Below, one piece after another: positions 27,117 through 35,513 of a stretch of 44,796 nt of DNA (within the stretch, counting starts at the first letter, position 1; the number at the start of each line of letters is the position of its first letter). The notes below the pieces were generated by a model that saw only the letters and a list, made by a program, of their open reading frames with translations, was not told the DNA's origin and searched no databases. Both the position numbers and the translations under genes were made by a program. Location: NCBI GenBank assembly GCA_946493765.1, contig CAMMAZ010000016.1, positions 1 through 44,796 on the forward strand. Reading direction: 5' to 3'. This stretch comes from an uncultured Clostridia bacterium. Its GTDB lineage: Bacteria; Bacillota; Clostridia; Oscillospirales; Acutalibacteraceae.

Positions 27117-27175
27117 GCGCACCGTCCAAATTTAACAGTATTTTCATTTTCAAAGGGAAAGGAACGAAAAACCGC

Positions 27176-29788
27176 ATGGCAAAAGAATTGGCAAAGACCT
27201 ATGACCCGAAAGAGGTGGAAGAACGCACCTATGCTTTCTGGGAACAGGGAAATTATTTTCATGCCGAGATTGATCCGAAAAAGAAACCGTATACCATTGT
27301 GATGCCGCCGCCGAATATCACCGGTCAGCTGCACATGGGTCATGCGCTGGACAATACCCTGCAGGATATCCTGATCCGCTTTCGCCGGATGCAGGGATAT
27401 TGCACGCTATGGCTGCCGGGCACTGATCATGCGTCGATCGCAACGGAAGCGAAGATCGTGGAGGCGATGGCAAAAGAGGGACTCACCAAAGAATCGATTG
27501 GACGAGAGGAATTCTTAAAACGCGCATGGGACTGGAAAAAACAATATGGCGGACGGATCACGTCCCAGCTGCGGAAAATGGGCTCCTCCTGCGACTGGCA
27601 GCGGGAACGCTTCACCATGGATGAGGGCTGTTCCAAAGCGGTCAAGGAAGTGTTTATCAATCTCTATCAAAAAGGTTTGATTTACCGCGGCGAACGCATG
27701 ATCAACTGGTGCCCGCACTGTTTGACCTCCATTTCCGATGCGGAGGTGGAATATGAAGAACAGCAGGGCAAGTTCTGGCATTTAAAATACCCGTTCAAAG
27801 ACGGCAGCGGTTACATTGAGCTTGCGACCACCCGTCCGGAAACGTTGCTGGGCGACACGGCGGTTGCCGTGCACCCGGATGACGAACGGTATAAAAATAT
27901 GATCGGTAAAATGCTGATCCTGCCGCTGGTCGGGCGGGAGATCCCGATCGTCGCCGACACCTATGTCGATCCGGAATTCGGGACCGGCGCGGTGAAAATC
28001 ACACCGGCGCACGACCCGAATGACTTTGAAGTCGGTCTGCGGCATGACCTGCCGGTCATCACCGTTTTGACAGAAGATGCAAAAATCACACAAGACTATG
28101 AAAAGTATGCCGGCATGGACCGTTATGAAGCGCGCAGAGCGATCGTTGCGGATCTGGAAGCGGGCGGTTATCTGCTCGAAACAGAAGACCACACCCATAA
28201 TGTCGGCACCTGCTATCGCTGCGGAACAACGGTGGAACCGCGTGTTTCCAAGCAGTGGTTTGTGAAAATGAAGCCGTTGGCAGGACCTGCGATCGAGGCG
28301 GTCAAATCCGGACAGACAAAATTTGTGCCGGAACGGTTTGAAAAAATTTATTTTCATTGGCTGGAAAATATTCGCGACTGGTGCATTTCCCGTCAGCTTT
28401 GGTGGGGACATCGCATTCCCGCTTATTATTGTGCAGATTGTGGTGAAATCACCGTTGCGGTGGATCAGCCGGAAAGCTGCCCGCACTGCGGGTGCAAACA
28501 GCTCACGCAGGACCCCGACACGCTGGATACCTGGTTTTCCTCCGCGCTTTGGCCGTTTTCCACTTTGGGTTGGCCGGATAAAACGGAAGACCTTGCTTAT
28601 TTCTATCCGACGAACACATTGGTCACCGGCTATGACATTATCCCGTTCTGGGTCATGCGCATGATGTTTTCCGGCATTGAACAGATGGGACAGGTTCCGT
28701 TCGATACTGTTTTGATCCATGGCCTGGTGCGGGATGCACAAGGCCGGAAAATGTCCAAATCATTGGGCAACGGCGTCGATCCTTTAGAGGAGATCGAAAA
28801 ATACGGTGCGGATGCCCTGCGCTTTACACTTGCGACCGGCAACAGCCCCGGCAACGACATGCGGTATATTCCCGAACGGGTGGAAGCATCCCGCAATTTT
28901 GCCAATAAAATCTGGAACGCAGCACGTTTTATTCTGATGAATTTGTCGGAAGATGAACCGGCGCCGTATGTGCCGGAAAATCTTTTGCCGCCGGACAAAT
29001 GGATTTTAAGTAAATTCAACTCCCTTGTTGAAGACGTCACCGATCACCTTGAAAAATTCGAACTAGGTCTTGCAGTGCAGAAGCTCTATGACTTTATCTG
29101 GGATATTTTCTGCGACTGGTATATTGAAATCGCAAAGATCCGTTTGTATTCTGACGATAAAGAGACCGTCAAGGCGGTGCTGGTGTTTGTCATGAGCAAC
29201 ACCTTAAAGCTTCTGCACCCCTTCATGCCGTTCATCACCGAGGAGATCTGGCAGTCGCTGCCGCATACCGGCGAATCCATCATGATTTCCGATTGGTGCC
29301 GGCCGGATGAAACGCTGCGTTTCACCGAGGAAGCAAAAGAATTTGAACGTATCATGGGCGCGGTGCGCGCCATTCGCAACCGCCGTGCGGAAATGAATGT
29401 TGCGCCGGGGAAAAAAGCGGCGGTATTTATCGAAACGGCCTGGGCCGACACCTTCCGGGATAACAGCGCGGTCATTGAAAAATTGGCAAGCGCATCTTCG
29501 GTGGAAATCATCGATCATAACGACATTGAAAACGCTGTCAGCATCGTCACCGACGACGCGAAAATTTTTATACCGTTAGGCGAACTGGTGGATATGGAAG
29601 CGGAACGCAAACGGCTGACAAAAGAACGGGAAGCCGCGCAAAAACAGCTTGCGCAAACGGAAGGAAAACTCAACAACCAGGGCTTCTTGTCCAAAGCGCC
29701 GCAGGCGGTGATCGACCAGCAAAAGGAAAAGGCTGATACCCTGCGGGAAAAACTGGCGCTGCTCGACGAACAGCTGGCAAAATTATAA
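27176..29788 (+). CDS. valS: Valyl-tRNA synthetase
   Basis: This 870-residue class Ia synthetase has the HMGH signature at 53-56, [19 protein letters not shown] from about 525, an editing (CP1) domain between them, Cys pairs typical of clostridial ValRS (CYRCG, CADCG, CPHCG) and a C-terminal coiled-coil arm (about 800-870). It charges tRNA-Val. The frame runs upstream to 27005 inside the T-box terminator, so the real start is ATG 27176, which follows AAAGGA. Expression is under T-box control. Confidence 0.97.
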   Translation: MAKELAKTYDPKEVEERTYAFWEQGNYFHAEIDPKKKPYTIVMPPPNITGQLHMGHALDNTLQDILIRFRRMQGYCTLWLPGTDHASIATEAKIVEAMAKEGLTKESIGREEFLKRAWDWKKQYGGRITSQLRKMGSSCDWQRERFTMDEGCSKAVKEVFINLYQKGLIYRGERMINWCPHCLTSISDAEVEYEEQQGKFWHLKYPFKDGSGYIELATTRPETLLGDTAVAVHPDDERYKNMIGKMLILPLVGREIPIVADTYVDPEFGTGAVKITPAHDPNDFEVGLRHDLPVITVLTEDAKITQDYEKYAGMDRYEARRAIVADLEAGGYLLETEDHTHNVGTCYRCGTTVEPRVSKQWFVKMKPLAGPAIEAVKSGQTKFVPERFEKIYFHWLENIRDWCISRQLWWGHRIPAYYCADCGEITVAVDQPESCPHCGCKQLTQDPDTLDTWFSSALWPFSTLGWPDKTEDLAYFYPTNTLVTGYDIIPFWVMRMMFSGIEQMGQVPFDTVLIHGLVRDAQGRKMSKSLGNGVDPLEEIEKYGADALRFTLATGNSPGNDMRYIPERVEASRNFANKIWNAARFILMNLSEDEPAPYVPENLLPPDKWILSKFNSLVEDVTDHLEKFELGLAVQKLYDFIWDIFCDWYIEIAKIRLYSDDKETVKAVLVFVMSNTLKLLHPFMPFITEEIWQSLPHTGESIMISDWCRPDETLRFTEEAKEFERIMGAVRAIRNRRAEMNVAPGKKAAVFIETAWADTFRDNSAVIEKLASASSVEIIDHNDIENAVSIVTDDAKIFIPLGELVDMEAERKRLTKEREAAQKQLAQTEGKLNNQGFLSKAPQAVIDQQKEKADTLREKLALLDEQLAKL

Positions 29789-29799
29789 ATCGGCAAACG

Positions 29800-29830
29800 C
29801 CGGCCGTGCAAAGCCGCGGCCGGTATTTTT
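29800..29830 (+). terminator. Probable terminator between valS and folC
   Basis: CCGGCCG (29800-29806) pairs with CGGCCGG (29817-29823), then TATTTTT. The folC ribosome site lies just downstream, so it may only partly attenuate. Confidence 0.6.
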
Positions 29831-29846
29831 CACGGAGGAATTCTTT

Positions 29847-31100
29847 TTGGAACAATTGGATTTTAACGGCGCTGTCGCCTATATCGATTCATTTTTGCGG
29901 TTTGGCTCCAAGCTTGGGCTCAAACACATCACAATGCTGCTGCAAAAGCTCGGGAACCCGCAGGATCAACTGAAATTTATCCATGTGGCGGGCACCAATG
30001 GGAAAGGCTCAACCTGTGCCTACATTGCCAATATCCTGCAATGTGCGGGCTATAAAACCGGTCTGTTTATTTCTCCTTATGTGCTGGATTTCAGAGAACG
30101 GTTCCAGATCAACGGCCAATGGATCGAAAAGGAGAAACTGGCGCACTACACTTCGATTGTCAAAGCAGCGGTGGAAACAATGGAAAGGCAAGACTGGCCG
30201 ACCGAATTTGAACTCATCACTGCCATTGCCTTTGTTTATTTTTTAAATGAAGGCTGTGATGTTGTGGTGCTGGAAGTGGGACTGGGCGGCCGGTTCGACT
30301 CCACAAATGTGATCAAAACGCCGCTTTGCAGCGTGATCTGCTCGATTTCTTTCGATCACACCGACATTTTAGGGGACACCATTGAACAAATCGCATCCGA
30401 AAAAGCGGGCATTATCAAAGAGGGCGGAAAAACAGTGTGTTATCCGCAGCCCTTTGAAGCGGCGCGGAAAGTCATCCGAAAAACCGCCATGAATAAGCAC
30501 AACGCTTTTGTTTTGGTCGATCCGCAACAGGTGCGGGTGGAATCGGAAAGCCTGTCCGGCACAAAAATGCAATACCGGCAGTTTTCCCTGACTTTAAAGC
30601 TACCCGGCGTTCATCAGCCGCTGAATGCCGCCACCGCAATTGAAGCGATTTTACAGTGCGCTTTGCCGGTGCCGGATACCGCGATTGAAACGGGAATTGG
30701 GCAAACCGTGTTCCCTGCGCGATGTGAAGTGCTGCGGCATCAGCCGCCGGTCATTTTAGACGGCGCGCATAATTTGGACGGGGTTACCGATCTTGTCGGC
30801 GTTTTGTCACAGCTGGAACAAAAATGCGTTGCGATCATGGGCATGATGCGGGATAAGGATGCAAACGGCGTTTTGAAAATTTTGTCCCCTTATTTTGAAA
30901 AGATCATCACTGTCACCGTTTCCAATCCGCGCTCTTTTTCGGCAGCAGAATTAAAAGCAGTTGCGCAAAACTATTGCGGCGATGTTACCGCCGCGCCGGA
31001 TGTTTCTTCGGCGGCTGCCATGGCGCTGTGCGCCGGGTTGCCGGTTTGTGCATGCGGTTCCTTTTATTTTGCGTCGGAAATTCGTCCTTTCCTGCTTTAA
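29847..31100 (+). CDS. folC: Folylpolyglutamate synthase / dihydrofolate synthase
   Basis: This 417-residue Mur-ligase-family enzyme adds glutamate to folates. Its P-loop HVAGTNGKGS is at 47-55, followed by the GGRFDSTN Mg2+/Omega region, SFDHTDILGDTIEQIASEKAGIIK, and a C-terminal LDGAHN. All are hallmarks of FolC. The start is TTG at 29847, eight bases after GGAGG; no closer ATG is available. It lies downstream of valS, a common pairing in Firmicutes. Confidence 0.95.
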   Translation: MEQLDFNGAVAYIDSFLRFGSKLGLKHITMLLQKLGNPQDQLKFIHVAGTNGKGSTCAYIANILQCAGYKTGLFISPYVLDFRERFQINGQWIEKEKLAHYTSIVKAAVETMERQDWPTEFELITAIAFVYFLNEGCDVVVLEVGLGGRFDSTNVIKTPLCSVICSISFDHTDILGDTIEQIASEKAGIIKEGGKTVCYPQPFEAARKVIRKTAMNKHNAFVLVDPQQVRVESESLSGTKMQYRQFSLTLKLPGVHQPLNAATAIEAILQCALPVPDTAIETGIGQTVFPARCEVLRHQPPVILDGAHNLDGVTDLVGVLSQLEQKCVAIMGMMRDKDANGVLKILSPYFEKIITVTVSNPRSFSAAELKAVAQNYCGDVTAAPDVSSAAAMALCAGLPVCACGSFYFASEIRPFLL

Positions 31101-31144
31101 AAAAACAAAATCAACCGGCGGATTTCGTGCGGTTTTGCAAAAGG

Positions 31145-31176
31145 GAACTTCTATACTTGTATAGAGGTTCGTTTTT
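31145..31176 (+). terminator. Rho-independent terminator after folC
   Basis: GAAC...GTTC arms at 31145-31156 and 31159-31170 form an almost continuous stem with one G-U and a tight loop, then GTTTTT. Confidence 0.75.
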
Positions 31177-31190
31177 GTATCGATACAAAA
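31173..31190. promoter_or_regulatory. Perfect 18-bp palindrome upstream of spoIIAA
   Basis: The two 9-base halves TTTTGTATC and GATACAAAA are exact reverse complements, centred at 31181/31182, and begin in the T-run of the folC terminator. It lies 29 bases before spoIIAA, where an operator or regulator site could be. No clear sigma-A or sigma-H promoter is visible beside it. Confidence 0.45.
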
Positions 31191-31218
31191 TAAAAAGGCA
31201 AGGAAGGATGGGTAATCA

Positions 31219-31533
31219 ATGCAATGCAGTATCTTCACGTCGGGAAACATGGTCACAGCCAAACTGTCCGGTGAGCTGGACCATCACAGTGCCAAAAGTA
31301 TCCGGGAACAGATCGACTGCGAAGTGGAGGCCGTGCAGCCGGACAAGTTGTTTTTGGATTTTAAGGACATCACCTTCATGGACAGCTCCGGCATCGGACT
31401 TGTCATGGGCAGATACCGGCTGATGCAGCTGCACGGCGGTGAAGTCATCATTTTAAATCCGTCGCCATCTATTCGCAAAGTTATGCGTCTGGCAGGTCTG
31501 GGCCGGTTGGCAAAAATCGAAACCAGCGCCTGA
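31219..31533 (+). CDS. spoIIAA: Anti-sigma F factor antagonist (STAS domain)
   Basis: This 104-residue STAS protein has the phosphorylation site FMDSSGIGLVMGRY with Ser56/Ser57. Unphosphorylated, it binds SpoIIAB and frees sigma F in the forespore; SpoIIAB phosphorylates it and SpoIIE removes the phosphate. The length and motif match SpoIIAA. GGAAGG lies about 11 bases upstream. It is the first gene of the spoIIA cassette. Confidence 0.94.
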   Translation: MQCSIFTSGNMVTAKLSGELDHHSAKSIREQIDCEVEAVQPDKLFLDFKDITFMDSSGIGLVMGRYRLMQLHGGEVIILNPSPSIRKVMRLAGLGRLAKIETSA

Positions 31534-31568
31534 AAACAATCCATTCCCTGCGAAAGGAATCAAAAATT

Positions 31569-32000
31569 ATGATTAAAATCATCAATCAATTCAAAATGGA
31601 GCTGCTGGCGCGGTCCAGCAACGAAAGCTTTGCGCGCGCGGCAATCGCGGCGTTTATTTCTCAACTGGACCCGACGGTGGAGGAATTAAGCGACATTAAA
31701 ACCGCCGTGTCGGAAGCGGTAACCAACTGCATTGTGCACGCTTATAAGGAGCAGCTCGGTTACATATATATTACCGTTCGGATTTTAAACGACAACAAGG
31801 TTTCCATTAAAATCAAAGATAAGGGCTGCGGCATTCCGGATGTTGAAAAGGCAATGGAACCGCTGTATACCACGGCGGGAGGTGAACGCGCAGGACTGGG
31901 CTTTGCCGTTATGGAAAGCTTCACCGATAAATTAACGGTGCATTCCGCAGTCGGGCGGGGAACGACGGTGATTTTCCATAAACAGCTGCAAACCAGATAA
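31569..32000 (+). CDS. spoIIAB: Anti-sigma F factor / serine kinase
   Basis: This 143-residue GHKL-fold ATPase has N-box EAVTNCIVHAY, G1 box DKGCGIPD and G2 box ERAGLGFAVME. It binds sigma F and phosphorylates SpoIIAA. It ends GTTVIFHK then a short tail, as in other SpoIIAB proteins, so it is complete. CGAAAGGA precedes the ATG. It is followed immediately by the sigF frame. Confidence 0.95.
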   Translation: MIKIINQFKMELLARSSNESFARAAIAAFISQLDPTVEELSDIKTAVSEAVTNCIVHAYKEQLGYIYITVRILNDNKVSIKIKDKGCGIPDVEKAMEPLYTTAGGERAGLGFAVMESFTDKLTVHSAVGRGTTVIFHKQLQTR

Positions 32001-32001
32001 G

Positions 32002-32658
32002 CAAAAGGATCGTGAAGCGTTTATCACCGAGAATCTGCAGCTGGTACATGCCTGCGCACACCGGCTTGCAAAACGCGGGATCGAATATGACGAATTGTAT
32101 GCAGCGGGCTGCGAGGGACTGATCAAAGCAGCGGATAAGTTTGACAAAACGCGCGGTTATCAGTTTTCTACCTATGCCGTGCCGGTTATTTTGGGAGAAA
32201 TGAAACGCCTCTTTCGGGACGGCGGCGCCGTCAAGGTCGGCCGCAGTGTGAAAACGCTTGGGATCAAAGCGGCAAGGACCCGGCAGGAATTGTGTGCCAC
32301 ACTCGGGCGTGAACCGACGGTGCGGGAAATCGCAAAGGCTTTGTGTGTTTCGCCGGAGGATATCGCCGTTGCGCTGGACGCTGCAGCACCGCCGGTTTCT
32401 TTGACAATAGAGGACGATGGGGAAAGCATGCAGGCGGATTTGAAGGTTTCCGGATTCGACGAACAGCTCACCGCATCGATCGCGTTGCAGCAGGCGGTGC
32501 AGGCGCTGCCGGAAAAGGATCGCAAGCTGATTGTGCTGCGGTATTATCAAGAACAAACGCAGGTCAAAACTGCAAAGTTGCTTGGCATGACACAGGTGCA
32601 GGTTTCCCGGCGGGAAAAGGCGATTTTGCTTGCGATTAAGCAAAAATTAACGGGTTAA
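32002..32658 (+). CDS. sigF: RNA polymerase sigma-F factor, start codon unresolved
   Basis: The product is recognisable from about codon 32008: an REAFITENLQLVHACAHRLAKRGIEYDELYAAGCEGLIKAADKFD-like region 2.1-2.2, STYAVPVILGEMKR (2.3-2.4), a region 3 and a C-terminal EKDRKLIVLRYYQEQTQ, with TQVQVSRREK as the region 4.2 helix. This is sigma F, the first forespore sigma factor. The frame is +1 to spoIIAB and open from 31972, but there is no ATG, GTG or TTG in it before TTG 32095, which would lose region 2.1. AAAGGA at 32004-32009 lies upstream of ATC 32023 and CTG 32035. The coordinate given is a conservative placement. Confidence 0.8.
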   Translation, partial: QKDREAFITENLQLVHACAHRLAKRGIEYDELYAAGCEGLIKAADKFDKTRGYQFSTYAVPVILGEMKRLFRDGGAVKVGRSVKTLGIKAARTRQELCATLGREPTVREIAKALCVSPEDIAVALDAAAPPVSLTIEDDGESMQADLKVSGFDEQLTASIALQQAVQALPEKDRKLIVLRYYQEQTQVKTAKLLGMTQVQVSRREKAILLAIKQKLTG

Positions 32659-32733
32659 AATGAAATTTTGTGAAAAAAATAAAAAAATTACAGGTTGTTG
32701 TGCCGATTATTTATTCAATGTCATAAAAAATAC

Positions 32734-32762
32734 TTGACTTTGACCTTAAAATAGAGTATGAT
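32734..32762 (+). promoter_or_regulatory. Promoter of sigH
   Basis: TTGACT (32734-32739) and TATGAT (32757-32762) with 17-base spacing; transcription would start just upstream of the ribosome site. Confidence 0.8.
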
Positions 32763-32802
32763 AAATGCAATGTGAAGTTTTGGATATATGAGGGATCGTT
32801 CT

Positions 32803-33381
32803 TTGGGCACTGAAAAAAATTTGCGGCGTTTGGACGATGAGCAATTGGCCGAACAAGCAAAAAACGGAGACAGCGCCGCTTATGATGCGTTGCTCAGAAG
32901 ATATGTTTTTCTGGTGCATTCCCGTGCCGCAGGTTATAAAGGCAGCAACGTGGATTTTGAAGACCTGGTGCAGGAGGGCATGATCGGCTTGATGCATGCC
33001 GTCGCAGGGTACGATAAAGACTGCGGGGCGAGCTTTCAAACGTTTGCGCGGCTTTGCATCGACCGGAATATCATCTCCGCCGTGCGCGCAACATTGCGCA
33101 AAAAGCAGATCCCGAAAAACTCGCTTGTTTCGATCGACGATGCGGGAGAGCCGGCAAACACCGGCGACCGGCATGCCCAGAACCCGGAAAATGTGGTGAT
33201 TGCGAAAGAGGAGCTGGCGCTTTTATATCAGAAAATATTCGCATCGCTCAATGATTTTGAACTGGGTGTTTTAAAACTCTATCTGGCAGGCTGTTCCTAT
33301 CGCAGCATTGCCGAAAAATTTGGTTGTTCCTATAAGGCCGTCGACAATGCGATGCAGCGGCTCCGGCGCAAACTGAAGTAA
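32803..33381 (+). CDS. sigH: RNA polymerase sigma-H factor (Spo0H-like)
   Basis: This 192-residue sigma-70 family protein has region 2 with DFEDLVQEGMIGLMHAVAGYD and SFQTFARLCIDRNIISAV, as in SigH of Bacillus, and region 4 ending KFGCSYKAVDNAMQRLRRKLK. SigH acts at the start of sporulation. The start is TTG at 32803 with GAGGG seven bases upstream; an ATG at 32788 has no ribosome site and lies close to the -10. Its own promoter separates it from the spoIIA cassette just upstream. Confidence 0.92.
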   Translation: MGTEKNLRRLDDEQLAEQAKNGDSAAYDALLRRYVFLVHSRAAGYKGSNVDFEDLVQEGMIGLMHAVAGYDKDCGASFQTFARLCIDRNIISAVRATLRKKQIPKNSLVSIDDAGEPANTGDRHAQNPENVVIAKEELALLYQKIFASLNDFELGVLKLYLAGCSYRSIAEKFGCSYKAVDNAMQRLRRKLK

Positions 33382-33382
33382 A

Positions 33383-33401
33383 AAAAGGCGCAAAGCCTTT
33401 T
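33383..33401 (+). terminator. Short hairpin after sigH
   Basis: AAAAGGC (33383-33389) and GCCTTTT (33395-33401) make a 7-bp stem with a GCAAA loop; a weak terminator immediately before the tRNA-like element. Confidence 0.55.
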
Positions 33402-33407
33402 GTATAT

Positions 33408-33471
33408 GGCCCGATAGCTTAAAGCAGAGCGTTGTTTTTTCAAAGGTGTCGGTGAGATTCCGACAAGGGCA
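33408..33471 (+). ncRNA. tRNA-like structured leader before the zinc-ribbon gene
   Basis: The segment keeps tRNA spacing. GGCCCGA/AAGGGCA is a 7-nt acceptor-like pair of strands with 4 of 7 pairs. TA at the position 8-9 place is next. A D-like arm follows, GCTT (33417-33420)/GAGC (33427-33430) with a 6-nt loop. A short arm is TTG (33432-33434)/CAA (33441-33443) around TTTTTT. A T-arm is GTCGG/CCGAC with a 7-nt loop TGAGATT. The anticodon arm is six bases too short and the T-loop lacks TTC, and there is no CCA. It ends 26 bases before the next gene. It could be a decayed tRNA or a structured cis-regulatory RNA. Confidence 0.5.
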
Positions 33472-33497
33472 AATATCAATTCAAGCGAGGTAAAATC

Positions 33498-33773
33498 ATG
33501 TTCGAGGACAAAACTTTAGTCTGCAAAGAATGCGGTGAAGAATTCGTTTTCACAGCAGGAGAGCAGGAATTCTACGAGGCGAAAGGCTTCGTGAATGAAC
33601 CACAGCGTTGCAAGGCTTGCCGCGACGCCCGTAAAAATGCTTCCAGAGCAGGAAGAGAAATGTATACAACTGTATGCGCTGCCTGCGGAAAAGAAGCGGT
33701 TGTACCTTTTAAGCCGCGTGACGACCGTCCTGTTTATTGCAGCGAATGTTTTGCAAAATCAAGAGAGGAATAA
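33498..33773 (+). CDS. Zinc-ribbon domain protein
   Basis: This 91-residue protein has four CxxC pairs (C9/C12, C38/C41, C60/C63, C81/C84), arranged as two zinc ribbons. The first half ends GFVNEPQRCKACRDARK, the second DDRPVYCSECF, patterns seen in a family of small zinc-ribbon proteins of Clostridia. Function unknown; nucleic-acid binding is possible. GAGG lies seven bases before the ATG. The preceding tRNA-like segment would form its mRNA leader. Confidence 0.82.
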   Translation: MFEDKTLVCKECGEEFVFTAGEQEFYEAKGFVNEPQRCKACRDARKNASRAGREMYTTVCAACGKEAVVPFKPRDDRPVYCSECFAKSREE

Positions 33774-33801
33774 AAGTCATCTGCTGATTTGGTTGCAAAT
33801 C

Positions 33802-33837
33802 AAAAGCTGCCCACTTATTTAAAGTGGGCAGCTTTTT
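33802..33837 (+). terminator. Rho-independent terminator after the zinc-ribbon gene
   Basis: A 15-bp stem (33802-33816 with 33822-33836) with an ATTTA loop and T-rich 3' end. Confidence 0.92.
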
Positions 33838-33855
33838 CTTTAGAGAAAGGAAAAA

Positions 33856-34269
33856 ATGAAAACAAAAGTCAATCTGATCGCCGTGTTCGACAAAGCCGAG
33901 CAAAACATTTTATTCTGTTTGCGCCGCAAGGATCCTTTCAAAGGCAAATTCAACTTTGTCGGCGGGAAAATCGGGCAAAACGAAGACCATCTTTCTGCCG
34001 CTTACCGGGAACTTTTTGAGGAGACCGGCATTGAAAAAACGGACATTTCGCTTTTTCATGTGATGGACATTATCTATTATGGCACCGACACACTGCTCGA
34101 GGTCTATGCCGGGACGTTAAATAAGGATAAACATGTCACGGGAGAGGAAAATAAGCTTTTCTGGCTGCCGGTCGATGAAAATTTTGCCGATGAACGTTTT
34201 GCAGGGCAGGGCAATATTTCGCACATTTTAGCGCAGATCAAAACTTATAAACTGTCTGCGATCTCATAA
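33856..34269 (+). CDS. Nudix hydrolase
   Basis: This 137-residue protein has a textbook Nudix box: G37, then E43, R51-E52, E55-E56 and G58-I59, fitting Gx5Ex7REUxEExGU. Nudix enzymes cleave nucleoside diphosphate derivatives; MutT-like sanitation, Nudix Ap4A hydrolysis or another substrate are possible. AAAGGA precedes the ATG. Its 3' end overlaps the convergent DAHP synthase gene by 25 bases. Confidence 0.93.
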   Translation: MKTKVNLIAVFDKAEQNILFCLRRKDPFKGKFNFVGGKIGQNEDHLSAAYRELFEETGIEKTDISLFHVMDIIYYGTDTLLEVYAGTLNKDKHVTGEENKLFWLPVDENFADERFAGQGNISHILAQIKTYKLSAIS

Positions 34270-35273
34270 ATCAGCCGTTCGCTCTTTTCCCAGCCAAGGC
34301 ATGGGTCGGTGATGGATTTTCCGTAAATCCCGTCGCCGATGTTTTGGTTCCCGTCCTCTAAGTAGCTTTCGATCATCAGCCCTTTGACCAGCTTTTCAAT
34401 GTGTTTGTTGTGCCGGCGGGAATGCAGAATCTCCTTGCTGATGCGGATCTGCTCGAGATACTGTTTGCCGGAATTGGAATGGTTAGTGTCGATGATCACC
34501 GCCATGTTCTGCAGGTTCTTTTGCTCATAAGCGGCATACAGCCGGTTGATATCTTCATAATGGTAGTTCGGAATGGATTGCCCGTGTTTGTTCACCGAAC
34601 CGCGCAGAATCGCATGTGCCAGCGGATTGCCGGAGGTGCTGACCTCCAATCCGCGATAAATAAATGTGTGTTCACACTGCGCCGCGGTGATGGAATTGAG
34701 CATGACCGAAAAGTCGCCGCTGGTCGGGTTTTTCATGCCGACAGGGGATTCGATCCCGCTTGCAACCAGCCGGTGCTGCTGGTTTTCCACTGACCGTGCG
34801 CCGACTGCGACATAGGACAAAACATCGGATAAATACTGATAATTTTCCGGATAGAGCATCTCGTCCGCGCAGGGCATGCCCGTTTCACAGATGACCTTGG
34901 TGTGCAGCTTGCGAATAGACAAAAGCCCTTTTAGCATATCCGGTTTGCCGTTGGGATCCGGCTGGTGGATCATGCCCTTATACCCTTCGCCGGTGGTGCG
35001 GGGCTTGTTGGTGTAGAGCCGGGGAATGATCAGGATTTTATCCTGCACCTTTTCCTGCACCTTTAAAAGCCGGTGCATATAATCCATAACCGGTTTTTCG
35101 CTGTCGGCGGAACACGGGCCGATAATCAGTAAAAATAAATCCGATTGCCCGGTGAATATCGCTTTGATTTTTTCATCCCGCTGCGCTTTGATTTTGGTTT
35201 CTCGCTCTCCCAGCGGATATTCCGCTTTCACCTCTTCGGGAACGGGAAGCTTTCTGATCAGTTCAATGGACAT
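34245..35273 (-). CDS. 3-deoxy-7-phosphoheptulonate synthase (DAHP synthase, type I)
   Basis: This 342-residue enzyme makes DAHP from phosphoenolpyruvate and erythrose 4-phosphate, the first step of aromatic amino acid synthesis. Visible motifs are LLIIGPCSADSE, PRLYTNKPRTT, GARSVENQQHR, ESPVGMKNPTSGD and DTNHSNSGKQY. The last part, EDGNQNIGDGIYGKSITDPCLGW, is typical of the AroF/AroG/AroH group and points to feedback control. The start is ATG 35273 with AAGGCGG upstream; the promoter at 35308-35336 lies above this, so the earlier in-frame ATGs are not in the mRNA. Convergent to the Nudix gene. Confidence 0.95.
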   Translation of the reverse strand: MSIELIRKLPVPEEVKAEYPLGERETKIKAQRDEKIKAIFTGQSDLFLLIIGPCSADSEKPVMDYMHRLLKVQEKVQDKILIIPRLYTNKPRTTGEGYKGMIHQPDPNGKPDMLKGLLSIRKLHTKVICETGMPCADEMLYPENYQYLSDVLSYVAVGARSVENQQHRLVASGIESPVGMKNPTSGDFSVMLNSITAAQCEHTFIYRGLEVSTSGNPLAHAILRGSVNKHGQSIPNYHYEDINRLYAAYEQKNLQNMAVIIDTNHSNSGKQYLEQIRISKEILHSRRHNKHIEKLVKGLMIESYLEDGNQNIGDGIYGKSITDPCLGWEKSERLIYEIADSL

Positions 35274-35307
35274 TTTTTCAACAACCGCCTTTTTTAATCT
35301 GCCATTT

Positions 35308-35336
35308 ATCATAGCATATTTTGAGAAAAAATGCAA
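35308..35336 (-). promoter_or_regulatory. Promoter of the DAHP synthase gene
   Basis: On the minus strand TTGCAT (35331-35336) and TATGAT (35308-35313) are spaced by 17 bases. Confidence 0.75.
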
Positions 35337-35445
35337 TGTGTTTTGCAGGTTTCACAAAGAAATCGGAAACGATTTGTCTATTTCGCTGCAATTGTGGGCA
35401 AAACATCGGAAATCCTGTCCAATTTGCAGAAAAACGGGAATTTTC

Positions 35446-35474
35446 TTGACATTGATTTTTTGAAATTATATAAT
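35446..35474 (+). promoter_or_regulatory. Consensus promoter of purB-guaA
   Basis: TTGACA (35446-35451) and TATAAT (35469-35474), spaced by 17 bases, are an exact sigma-A consensus. Confidence 0.9.
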
Positions 35475-35513
35475 TTAACATAGAAAAATTTATGGAAGTA
35501 ATGGAGATGGCTT

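Noticed and set aside
27005-27175. In-frame upstream extension of valS
   Set aside because: It runs through the T-box and terminator, which must be untranslated; ATG 27176 has a ribosome site.
27782-28741. 319-codon open frame on the minus strand within valS
   Set aside because: Lies wholly inside a full-length valS with all class I synthetase motifs; its sequence shows no domain and no start signal.
32095-32658. TTG 32095 as the sigF start
   Set aside because: No ribosome site, and it removes conserved region 2.1 that is encoded in frame just upstream.
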